Assembly (NCBI GenBank): GCA_022759285.1 | Contig: JAEMPM010000040.1 | Span: 1 to 8,454, forward strand | Length of the DNA: 8,454 nt | From: Thermocrinis sp. | GTDB taxonomy: Bacteria; Aquificota; Aquificia; Aquificales; Aquificaceae | Direction of reading: 5' to 3' | Made by a program: the position numbers and the translations under genes | Shown: in pieces, positions 1-6,100 of the stretch | Numbering within the stretch: position 1 is the first letter of the stretch | How the letters are laid out: each line of letters begins with the position of its first letter | Notes under the pieces: model-generated | The model's database searches: none | Told to the model about the DNA's origin: nothing | What the model saw: only the letters and a program-made list of their open reading frames with translations

Positions 1-1893
1 AAAAAGAACGGCGAGATTTACTATGAGAGAAAAACCATAGTACCCATTTTCAAAAAGAAGGTATTGGTAGGCTTTTTATCCTTGGGATACGACGCCACAG
101 AGGAAATAATGCTACAAAGAGTAAAGCTAATATCCGAAGAGATAAGCAGAATAATAGGATTGTATGAGGACGAAGATGAGCTCTTTGAAAAGGTAGTCCA
201 TCTACTTAAAAGCACAGAAGAGTACAATCTCATATGGGTAGGGAAAAGGGTAGGAAATTACGTGAATATAGCGTATGGGATGGGTAGGACAGAGTACCTA
301 AGGAACATACAAATTAGCCTTGAGGAAGAGAGCCCTTTATCCAAAAGTCCAACTGGCATGGCATTTTTGACTGGAAAGACAGTTGTCTTCAACGACCTTG
401 AAAGCGTTCCCGAACATCTCCCTTGGATGGAAAAGGCTTTGAGCTTCGGCTTTAGATCTGTCCTCTCAGCGCCGATAAGGGTAAAGGGTGATGTAGAATA
501 CACCCTAAACGTTTGCTCTCCAGAGAAAAACTACTTTACGGAGGATAGAATAAAAATCATTGAGTATGTAACCAATGAGATCGGATTAACCATTGAAAGA
601 TTGCGTTTAAGGGAAGAAGTTCGGAAAAAGGAGCTTTACGACGCTTTAACTGGATTGCCAAACAGGAAGCTTCTCTTGGAAGAGCTAGACTACAGCGTAA
701 AACTGGCAAAGGAGTATGGTAAAAAACTTTTCCTTCTTATGCTGGATATAATTAACTTCAGCCTTGTAAATGCAAACTATGGCTTTGGGGTTGGCGACAG
801 GGTTTTGATAGCCCTTGTAAGAAAACTCAAGGAGACATTCCCAGAGGCGCATATTATTGGAAGGATTGGGGCGGATGACTTCTGCGTGGTGGGATTCTTT
901 GACAAACACCTAGAGCATATCATCAAAAGAGTGGAAAGCTTAAAGGAAATAGAAATAGTGCTTGAAGACTTGAAAGTGAGTTTGTATACCACCATGGCCC
1001 TTGTCCTCTATCCTAAAGATGCCCAGGATGGTAGGTCCCTTTTTGAGAAAGCGGTGTTAACCCTTAAGAGGTGCCAAAAAACTGGAAAGGCTTGCTATTG
1101 CATGTATGACAGCAGTGTGGAAGAGGAGTTTCAAAAGCTCACAGAATTACAGCAGGATATCCGCCATGCTTTAGAGAAAGGTGAGTTTTTACTGTATTAT
1201 CAACCAATCGTGGATTTAAAAACCTTAAAGGTAAAAGGGGCGGAGGCACTTATTCGTTGGCATTCAAAGAAAAGAGGCTTTGTCTCTCCAGGCCTGTTTA
1301 TACCAGTGGCAGAATCTATAGGCTTGATAAGGGAAATTGATAACTTTGTTTTGAAAAAGGCTCAAGAATTCGTCCATAGAATAAAGGATCTTGTAAGTGA
1401 TGATTTTAAGGTATGTGTAAATTTGACACCCTCTAACTTTGACCTTTTAGAAGAATTTTTGTATGACGAGTATTTTATAAGACATCTGGATATAGAGCTA
1501 ATAGAGAGGGAGTTTTTTGATATTTTTAAGTACCAAGCAATTTTGCATAGGTTTATAGAATTGGGTGGCGAGCTTTCCATAGATGACTTTGGTACAGGAT
1601 ACTCTTCCCTTTCTTATCTTGCAGACCTGCCCGCCCACTCTTTAAAAATAGATATGTCCTTTGTCAGAAGGCTGGAGGAGGACGAAAAAACAAGGAAGCT
1701 TGTGTATGCTATTGTGGAGATAAGTAAGACCTTTGGCATGAAAACAATAGCGGAAGGTGTGGAAACGCAAGGACAGTATGAGATCTTAAAGAATTTAGGA
1801 TGTGACTATTCTCAGGGATACTACTTTTCTCCACCTGTAAGCGAGGATGTTTTCGTTGAAAAGTTCTTAGGCGATCTTTTTAAAATAAAATAG
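1..1893 (+). CDS. PAS-GAF-GGDEF-EAL cyclic-di-GMP signalling protein, 5' end cut by window
   Basis: Probable c-di-GMP phosphodiesterase with upstream sensory domains. The frame is open from base 1, so the gene starts outside the window; a TTG at 64 is probably not the start. The first ~35 codons (NGEIYYERKTIVPI, then a GYDATEE ending) look like the tail of a PAS domain. A GAF-like domain follows (about nt 120-590), then a helical linker into GGDEF (about nt 640-1110, opening DALTGLPNR) and EAL (about nt 1150-1890). The GGDEF signature is degenerate: GADDF at nt 868-882, DIINF at 745-759, and no RxxD inhibitory site, so cyclase activity is doubtful. The EAL domain keeps its key residues: EAL (1243-1251), Asn of NLTP (1420), DDFGTG (1582-1599), Lys of LKID (1645) and AEGVET (1750-1767), so it should hydrolyse c-di-GMP. 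The degenerate GGDEF may bind GTP and regulate the EAL. The next gene starts 6 bp after the stop. Confidence 0.93.
   Translation, partial: KKNGEIYYERKTIVPIFKKKVLVGFLSLGYDATEEIMLQRVKLISEEISRIIGLYEDEDELFEKVVHLLKSTEEYNLIWVGKRVGNYVNIAYGMGRTEYLRNIQISLEEESPLSKSPTGMAFLTGKTVVFNDLESVPEHLPWMEKALSFGFRSVLSAPIRVKGDVEYTLNVCSPEKNYFTEDRIKIIEYVTNEIGLTIERLRLREEVRKKELYDALTGLPNRKLLLEELDYSVKLAKEYGKKLFLLMLDIINFSLVNANYGFGVGDRVLIALVRKLKETFPEAHIIGRIGADDFCVVGFFDKHLEHIIKRVESLKEIEIVLEDLKVSLYTTMALVLYPKDAQDGRSLFEKAVLTLKRCQKTGKACYCMYDSSVEEEFQKLTELQQDIRHALEKGEFLLYYQPIVDLKTLKVKGAEALIRWHSKKRGFVSPGLFIPVAESIGLIREIDNFVLKKAQEFVHRIKDLVSDDFKVCVNLTPSNFDLLEEFLYDEYFIRHLDIELIEREFFDIFKYQAILHRFIELGGELSIDDFGTGYSSLSYLADLPAHSLKIDMSFVRRLEEDEKTRKLVYAIVEISKTFGMKTIAEGVETQGQYEILKNLGCDYSQGYYFSPPVSEDVFVEKFLGDLFKIK
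1856..1886 (+). promoter_or_regulatory. Possible weak promoter before the metal-binding protein gene
   Basis: TTGAAA at 1856-1861 is followed after 19 bp by TAAAAT at 1881-1886, inside the end of the EAL gene. The spacing is longer than ideal and the region is simply A/T-rich. No Shine-Dalgarno precedes the ATG at 1900, so either a short-leader transcript or coupling to the upstream gene would be needed. This is an inference from motif match only. Confidence 0.22.
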
Positions 1894-1899
1894 AATAGA

Positions 1900-2718
1900 A
1901 TGAGAACTTTGTTCTTTTTTCTTCTCCTGCTTTTTTCCTTTGCCCTACCTAGGGAGCTTTTAATAGCAACTACCTATCCCGTATACTATCCTTTGCTTTA
2001 TCTAGCAGGAGAGCTTTACGATGTAAAGGTCCTTATTTCCACAGGGACCGATGTACATCACTACGAGCCAAAGCCCCAAGACCTTAGGAACTTAAGGGAG
2101 GCAAAGTACATTTTTACCCTGGGCTTGGAAAGCTGGGAGAAAAGATTGCCCGTACCAAAGGAGAAACTCTACCTTCTTAATCAAAACCTGCCTTTGATAG
2201 ACAATGATCCGCACATTTGGATGTCTCCCAAATCCTATCAAGCGGTGGTGGACAATCTTTACAAAACCCTTTTGAAAATAGACCCAAAAAATCGAAATAT
2301 CTATGAGAGAAAATACAGAGAGTTCTCCAAAAGGTTAAAAGATTTGGATAAAAAATACCGCCAAAGCCTTAGCCAATGCAAAAACAGATGGCTTGTATCT
2401 ACTCATCTATCTCTGAGGTATTTGGCAAGGGATTATGGGTTGAGGGCGGAAGGTCTAAGGGGTGTCCATGGTGAAGAAGAACCAAAACCCTCGGAACTCT
2501 TCAGGCTTATAAACCTGATGAAAAAAGAGTCTATAAAGTCCCTCTTTGTGGAGGAGGGCTATCAAGGACAGGCTGTCCTCAAGGTGCAAAGTGAAACGGG
2601 CGCCAAAATATACACCATAAACACATCCCTTTATCCCACCAAGAATGGGGATGATTACTTTTCCATAATGGAGAGAAACCTCTCCTCCTTTGTGGAGGGA
2701 CTAAATTGCAAGAAGTAA
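1900..2718 (+). CDS. Zn/Mn ABC transporter periplasmic substrate-binding protein (ZnuA/TroA family)
   Basis: Captures a divalent metal outside the inner membrane and delivers it to the ABC importer encoded by the next two genes. The 272-aa product opens with a hydrophobic signal peptide (about residues 1-17) without a lipobox Cys, so it is predicted to be soluble and periplasmic. Family metal ligands are visible: His53 in the VHHYEP motif, His105 in DPHIW and His169 in STHLS. The usual fourth ligand, Asp of the LDPL-type motif, appears to be Asn241 in TINTSL. The His-rich loop of many zinc-specific members is missing, so zinc versus manganese cannot be settled. C160 and C270 are the only cysteines and could form a disulfide. 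The ATG start is 6 bp after the EAL gene and has no obvious Shine-Dalgarno. The 3' end overlaps the ATPase gene by 13 bp. Confidence 0.9.
   Translation: MRTLFFFLLLLFSFALPRELLIATTYPVYYPLLYLAGELYDVKVLISTGTDVHHYEPKPQDLRNLREAKYIFTLGLESWEKRLPVPKEKLYLLNQNLPLIDNDPHIWMSPKSYQAVVDNLYKTLLKIDPKNRNIYERKYREFSKRLKDLDKKYRQSLSQCKNRWLVSTHLSLRYLARDYGLRAEGLRGVHGEEEPKPSELFRLINLMKKESIKSLFVEEGYQGQAVLKVQSETGAKIYTINTSLYPTKNGDDYFSIMERNLSSFVEGLNCKK
2670..2699 (+). promoter_or_regulatory. Alternative RNA hairpins covering the ATPase Shine-Dalgarno
   Basis: The strand CTCTCCTCC (2680-2688) can pair in two ways. Upstream, GGAGAG (2670-2675) pairs with CTCTCC (2680-2685) around a 4-nt loop. Downstream, CCTCC (2684-2688), plus a terminal U-G pair, pairs with GGAGG(G) (2694-2699) around a 5-nt loop. 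The two pairings share 2683-2685 and exclude each other. The second buries the Shine-Dalgarno of the ATPase gene. The bases also encode the C-terminus of the binding protein, so chance is possible. Confidence 0.35.
2694..2699 (+). promoter_or_regulatory. Shine-Dalgarno that fixes a TTG start for the ATPase gene
   Basis: GGAGGG lies 6 nt before the TTG at 2706. No ATG or GTG start exists in this frame near the beginning of the conserved ABC domain, and the next TTG (2733) would cut into the first beta strand, so this site supports the TTG at 2706. Confidence 0.7.
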
Positions 2719-3377
2719 TAAAGGTAGAATCTTTGACCTTTAGATACAGTCCTGAGGAGCCTCTTATAGAAGACTTGAGCTTTTCTGTCTATGAGGGAGA
2801 GTTTTTCTGCGTAGTAGGTCCCAACGGTGCAGGGAAAAGCACCCTTCTAAAGCTTTTGCTGGGTTTTTTACGCCCAAAGGCGGGAAAGATATTCCTCTTT
2901 GGAAAGGAGCTAAGTCAGTTCAAAGAATGGAAAAAGATAGGCTATGTACCACAGAGGTTCAGCGTGGAGAGGTTCTGGACGGGCACTGTGGAGGAGCTTT
3001 TGAGAAAGGTGGCCCAAAAGGAAAAGGTGGGATGGGTCATAACCTTTTTGCACTTGGAAAACCTTCTCAAAAGACAGTTTGTGAAGCTCTCCGGTGGAGA
3101 GCAGCAGAAGGTCCTCTTGGCTTTGGCACTGACAGAAAATCCCTCTTTGCTTATACTGGATGAACCTATGACAGGCTTGGATATACACGTTCAAGAACAC
3201 ATAGAGCATGTACTGAAGGAAATTTCCAAGGATAGGACGGTGGTGGTAGTCTCCCACGACCTTGGCTTTGTTATGAGAAACGCCAGTCGGATCCTGTGCC
3301 TTGGCATGCCCGAATGTAGGGTGGTCCATCCGGAGGATTTTGGACAGATCATAAGGGAACTCTATGGACTTCATTAA
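2706..3377 (+). CDS. Zn/Mn ABC transporter ATP-binding protein (ZnuC/TroB family)
   Basis: Cytoplasmic ATPase that powers the metal importer formed with the preceding binding protein and the following permease. The 223-aa product has all ABC motifs in order: Walker A GPNGAGKST (38-46), Q-loop Gln83 in YVPQRF, signature LSGGEQ (128-133), Walker B ending LLILDEP (Asp152, Glu153), D-loop GLD (157-159) and switch His184 in VSHD. Length fits the family (about 220-260 aa). It begins with TTG, supported by GGAGGG six bases upstream, inside the end of the binding-protein gene; its own last 14 bp overlap the permease gene. Both overlaps suggest translational coupling. The family assignment rests mainly on the neighbours, since ABC ATPases look alike. 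Confidence 0.92.
   Translation: MQEVIKVESLTFRYSPEEPLIEDLSFSVYEGEFFCVVGPNGAGKSTLLKLLLGFLRPKAGKIFLFGKELSQFKEWKKIGYVPQRFSVERFWTGTVEELLRKVAQKEKVGWVITFLHLENLLKRQFVKLSGGEQQKVLLALALTENPSLLILDEPMTGLDIHVQEHIEHVLKEISKDRTVVVVSHDLGFVMRNASRILCLGMPECRVVHPEDFGQIIRELYGLH
3353..3358 (+). promoter_or_regulatory. Shine-Dalgarno for the permease gene
   Basis: AAGGGA lies 5 nt before the ATG at 3364, inside the end of the ATPase gene. It supports this start and tight coupling. Confidence 0.6.
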
Positions 3378-4179
3378 CGCCCTAGGTTTTGTTTATGAGG
3401 GTGTTTTAGCGGGGCTCTTGATAGCCCTCTCCTGCTCTATGGTGGGTGTCTATCTGCTGATGAGAAGGCTCTCAATGCTTGGGGCGGGCATATCCCACTC
3501 CGCCTTTGGTGGCATCGCCATAGCCTTTTTACTGGGACTTGATCCCACCTTATTTACACTTTTTTATGTAGCTCTGGTATCTGTACTTCTTCAGTTTTTG
3601 ATGGATAGCAAAAGGCTTCCCTCAGACACTATTCTATCTTTGTTCTTTTCCTTAGGCACAGCCTTGGCGGTAATAGTGTCTGCTATGAAAGAAAACCTAA
3701 GTACCAATATATATTCCTATCTTTTTGGTAGCCTTTTGGCGGTCTCAAAGGAAGAGCTTTACGTAAGCCTTTTTGTCTTTTTGATAACAGCACTTGCCTT
3801 TTGGCTAAAATACGACCAGCTCTTTTGGGTCCTCTTCAACGAGGAGATCGCCAAGCTAAAGGGTATAAACACTACCCTTATAAACTACCTCTTTGTGCTT
3901 TTGGCAGGTATGAACATAGTCCTTTCTATAAAAGTTGCAGGTCTGTTGCTATCCGCGTCCTTTGTAGCTTTGCCCTCCATGACCGCTCTGTTGATAGCAG
4001 GCTCCTTTTTTCAAACCTTTTTACTTTCGGCTGTCCTCAGCCTGCTCTCCGTTCTTCTTGGCGTAGTTATCTCCCTAATCTTTAACATTCCCCCCAGTGG
4101 AGCTATAGTTATGCTAATGGTTCTTTTCTTTATCCTTTGCTTCTTGCTGCATGCCTACAAGGCACGCAAAAGGCTTTAG
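3364..4179 (+). CDS. Zn/Mn ABC transporter permease (ABC-3 family, ZnuB/TroC-like)
   Basis: Inner-membrane channel subunit of the metal importer. The 271-aa product is strongly hydrophobic, with roughly eight membrane segments (for example about residues 9-33, 43-60, 63-80, 90-108, 128-148, 174-210, 215-242 and 246-265). ABC-3 family landmarks are visible: SMLGAGISHSAFGGIA after the first span, the cytoplasmic NEEIAKLKGI segment, the IKVAGLLL...ALPS stretch in a late span, and PSGA before the last helix. A basic tail (YKARKRL) fits the positive-inside rule. The gene overlaps the ATPase gene by 14 bp and is the last of the importer operon. Its final 66 bp also encode the C-terminus of FolK on the opposite strand. 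Confidence 0.92.
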   Translation: MDFINALGFVYEGVLAGLLIALSCSMVGVYLLMRRLSMLGAGISHSAFGGIAIAFLLGLDPTLFTLFYVALVSVLLQFLMDSKRLPSDTILSLFFSLGTALAVIVSAMKENLSTNIYSYLFGSLLAVSKEELYVSLFVFLITALAFWLKYDQLFWVLFNEEIAKLKGINTTLINYLFVLLAGMNIVLSIKVAGLLLSASFVALPSMTALLIAGSFFQTFLLSAVLSLLSVLLGVVISLIFNIPPSGAIVMLMVLFFILCFLLHAYKARKRL

Positions 4180-4635
4180 AGATATATCCAAAAACTTTAA
4201 ATATTCCGAGAGTGGTCTCTTATAAAGAGGATGCTCAAGCTGAGGCTCCAGTTCCAACAGAGGTACCAAAACAAAATCCCTTTGGGTAAGGTAAGGATGG
4301 GGAACCACCAAAAAGCTGAGCATAAGGATGTAATTTTCATAAAGTAGTATGTCTATATCTATTTCCCTTGGTCCCCACCTTTCCCTCTCTTTCCTGCCCA
4401 CCAGTTTTTCTATTTCTTTTAATTTTCTCAGAAGTTCAACAGGCTCCAACCTTGTTTTGAACTTAACCACACAGTTTAAAAAATCCTCTTGATTTACCAC
4501 TCCCCAAGCCTTGCTCTCATAGATAGTGGAGACGCGGAGCACCTCTCCTAAATTCTTTAAAAGATCAAATGCCTTCAGCATATAACTTAGCCGATCGCCC
4601 ACATTACTGCCCATTCCCAAATAACAAACAGCCAC
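4114..4635 (-). CDS. folK: 6-hydroxymethyl-7,8-dihydropterin pyrophosphokinase (HPPK)
   Basis: Transfers pyrophosphate from ATP to 6-hydroxymethyl-7,8-dihydropterin, the step before dihydropteroate synthase in folate synthesis. The 173-aa product has the N-terminal LGMGSN(V/I)GDR motif (6-15) and the family signature RWGPREIDIDILLY (86-99), including the two Mg-binding Asp residues (93 and 95). A conserved PHP segment lies just after. The start is GTG at 4635, which places the first beta strand exactly where the family has it; no Shine-Dalgarno is visible. The length is slightly above the usual ~155-165 residues because the C-terminal tail runs 66 bp into the convergent permease gene. The tail (KPFACLVG... 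ending KDKEKNH) is not recognised as conserved. The gene stands alone on this strand and is divergent from the small membrane protein gene. Confidence 0.95.
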   Translation of the reverse strand: MAVCYLGMGSNVGDRLSYMLKAFDLLKNLGEVLRVSTIYESKAWGVVNQEDFLNCVVKFKTRLEPVELLRKLKEIEKLVGRKERERWGPREIDIDILLYENYILMLSFLVVPHPYLTQRDFVLVPLLELEPQLEHPLYKRPLSEYLKFLDISLKPFACLVGMQQEAKDKEKNH

Positions 4636-4641
4636 GGTAGG

Positions 4642-4649
4642 AATATATT
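4642..4649. promoter_or_regulatory. Palindromic bidirectional -10 element between folK and the small ORF
   Basis: AATATATT is a perfect 8-bp palindrome in the 22-bp gap between divergent start codons. Read rightward it gives TATATT at 4644-4649, 8 nt before the ATG at 4658. Read leftward it gives TATATT at 4647-4642, 6 nt before the GTG of folK. With a usual 6-8 nt from -10 to transcription start, both RNAs would begin at or next to the start codon. No clear -35 is seen on either side. This is inferred from sequence only. Confidence 0.45.
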
Positions 4650-4657
4650 AATTGTTA

Positions 4658-4894
4658 ATGGTGCGATGGATCCTTTACCTTTTAGTTGGTTTTTTGATCA
4701 TAGACCACCTGTGGGTCCATTATGGGGGACCCTTTATAGAGAGATTGAGGGGCGAATACGCAGAAGAGTTAAAGAAAAATCCAGATTGGCAGAAGGTTGA
4801 GCTTGAACAGGCTTACAAGCAGAGCATATTAGATAAGCTTTTGGAGAAGATCAAACAATTAACCAAAAAGGATAAGGAGGAGAAAAATGAGTGA
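4658..4894 (+). CDS. Small single-span membrane protein of unknown function
   Basis: I do not recognise this 78-aa protein. It has one hydrophobic segment near the N-terminus (about residues 4-21, WILYLLVGFLIIDHLWV) followed by a charged, helical, Lys/Glu-rich tail ending KKDKEEKNE, so it is probably anchored in the inner membrane with a cytoplasmic tail. ATG at 4658 is chosen because it sits just after the predicted -10 element; TTG at 4652 is an alternative (AGGA 9 nt upstream), and GTG at 4661 is also possible. The stop overlaps the ribBA start by 8 bp, and ribBA's strong Shine-Dalgarno lies inside this gene. Translation is therefore probably coupled. That tight overlap, plus codon use like its neighbours, is the main evidence that it is real. 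A link to riboflavin metabolism is not shown. Confidence 0.72.
   Translation: MVRWILYLLVGFLIIDHLWVHYGGPFIERLRGEYAEELKKNPDWQKVELEQAYKQSILDKLLEKIKQLTKKDKEEKNE
4874..4880 (+). promoter_or_regulatory. Strong Shine-Dalgarno for ribBA
   Basis: AAGGAGG lies 6 nt before the ATG at 4887, the most canonical ribosome binding site in the window. It is inside the 3' end of the small membrane protein gene and decides the ribBA start. Confidence 0.8.
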
Positions 4895-6098
4895 TAGCAT
4901 CTTCAGTTCCATAGAGTCCGCTTTGGAGGATATAAGAGAAGGCAAGATGGTCATAGTGGTGGATGATCCAGACAGGGAGAACGAGGGAGATCTGGTAATG
5001 GCAGCGGAGAAGGTAACACCAGAGGCTATAAACTTCATGGCAAAGTATGGAAGGGGTCTCATATGCCTTACCTTAACGCCGGAGAGATGCGAGGAGCTGG
5101 ACCTTCACCCGATGACAACAAAAAACACAGACCCAAAGGGTACATACTTTTGCGTCTCTATAGATGCCCACCCTAAGTATGGCACAACTACGGGCATATC
5201 CGCCTTTGACAGGGCTATTACCATAAAGTTAGCGGTTAGTCCAGATGCCAAACCTTCGGACTTTGTAAGACCAGGGCACGTGTTCCCACTGAAAGCTAAA
5301 CCTGGCGGTGTTTTGGAAAGGGCTGGGCATACAGAAGCGTCGGTGGATCTGGCAAGGCTTGCGGGGCTATATCCGGCGGGTGTAATATGCGAAATCATGA
5401 ATGAAGATGGTACTATGGCAAGATTGCCCGACCTGATAGAGTTTGCCAAACGGTTCAACCTAAAGATCATCACCATAGCGGACTTAATACGCTACAGACT
5501 AAAGAAGGAAAGGCTTGTAGTCCGGGAAGCAACTGCTAATCTACCTACTAAGTATGGCTTTTTCAAAATTCACGCATACAGGCACATAATCACAGGAGAA
5601 GAGCAAGTTGCGCTGACTATGGGCGAGTGGAAGGAGGACGAGCCAGTACTGGTTAGGGTCCATTCAGAGTGCTTGACGGGAGATGTGTTCCAGTCTCTTC
5701 GTTGCGATTGCAGGGCTCAGCTAGAGGCAGCGCTTATGCAGATTGCGGAGGAAGGCAAAGGTGTGTTGGTCTATATATTGGGACATGAAGGAAGGGGCAT
5801 AGGTATAGTCAATAAGATAAAGGCTTACAACTTGCAGGATAAGGGTTACGACACGGTAGAAGCCAACGAAAAGCTTGGTTATTCTGCGGACCTAAGGGAT
5901 TATGGTGTGGGCGCGCAAATACTTTTAGACCTGGGCGTCCGGAAGATGAGACTACTAACCAACAACCCAAGGAAGATCGTAGCTTTGGAAGGTTATGGCT
6001 TGGAGGTAGTAGAAAGGGTTCCCCTTAAGGTGCCACCTTGCGAGTACAACGAAAGGTATTTGCAAACAAAGAAAAATAAGCTGGGACATATGCTTTAA
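4887..6098 (+). CDS. ribBA: Bifunctional 3,4-dihydroxy-2-butanone-4-phosphate synthase / GTP cyclohydrolase II
   Basis: Makes both precursors of the riboflavin ring: the N-terminal domain turns ribulose 5-phosphate into dihydroxybutanone phosphate plus formate, and the C-terminal domain opens GTP to the diaminopyrimidine. The 403-aa length is typical of the fused enzyme. DHBP synthase (about 1-205) shows the acidic metal-binding loop DDPDRENEGDL (26-36), the GTTTGIS segment and RAGHTEA (145-151). GTP cyclohydrolase II (about 210-400) shows HSECLTGDVFQSLRCDC (259-275), whose Cys262, Cys273 and Cys275 bind zinc, then HEGRGIG (300-306) and LLTNNPRKI. All key residues are present, so both activities are expected. 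The gene overlaps the upstream small ORF by 8 bp and is followed after 2 bp by obg. No FMN riboswitch can fit upstream, as the preceding bases are coding. Confidence 0.97.
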   Translation: MSDSIFSSIESALEDIREGKMVIVVDDPDRENEGDLVMAAEKVTPEAINFMAKYGRGLICLTLTPERCEELDLHPMTTKNTDPKGTYFCVSIDAHPKYGTTTGISAFDRAITIKLAVSPDAKPSDFVRPGHVFPLKAKPGGVLERAGHTEASVDLARLAGLYPAGVICEIMNEDGTMARLPDLIEFAKRFNLKIITIADLIRYRLKKERLVVREATANLPTKYGFFKIHAYRHIITGEEQVALTMGEWKEDEPVLVRVHSECLTGDVFQSLRCDCRAQLEAALMQIAEEGKGVLVYILGHEGRGIGIVNKIKAYNLQDKGYDTVEANEKLGYSADLRDYGVGAQILLDLGVRKMRLLTNNPRKIVALEGYGLEVVERVPLKVPPCEYNERYLQTKKNKLGHML

Positions 6099-6100
6099 GC

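Noticed and set aside
2910..3374. 154-codon minus-strand frame opposite the ABC ATPase gene
   Set aside because: It lies wholly within a gene with every ABC motif, has no recognisable domain of its own and has a composition expected of an antisense shadow.
4652..4657. TTG at 4652 as the start of the small membrane protein
   Set aside because: AGGA at 4639-4642 is at fair distance, but the ATG at 4658 fits the -10 spacing and is the more usual start; kept only as an alternative.
4636..4886. FMN riboswitch upstream of ribBA
   Set aside because: The gap is too short and the bases before ribBA are coding; none of the conserved riboswitch blocks is seen.
5105..5476. 123-codon minus-strand frame opposite ribBA
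   Set aside because: It lies inside the DHBP synthase coding region and shows no protein-like motif.
5784..5804. His300 in HEGRGIG instead of the Gln of E. coli RibA
   Set aside because: HEGRGIG occurs commonly in fused RibBA proteins, so it is not an anomaly.
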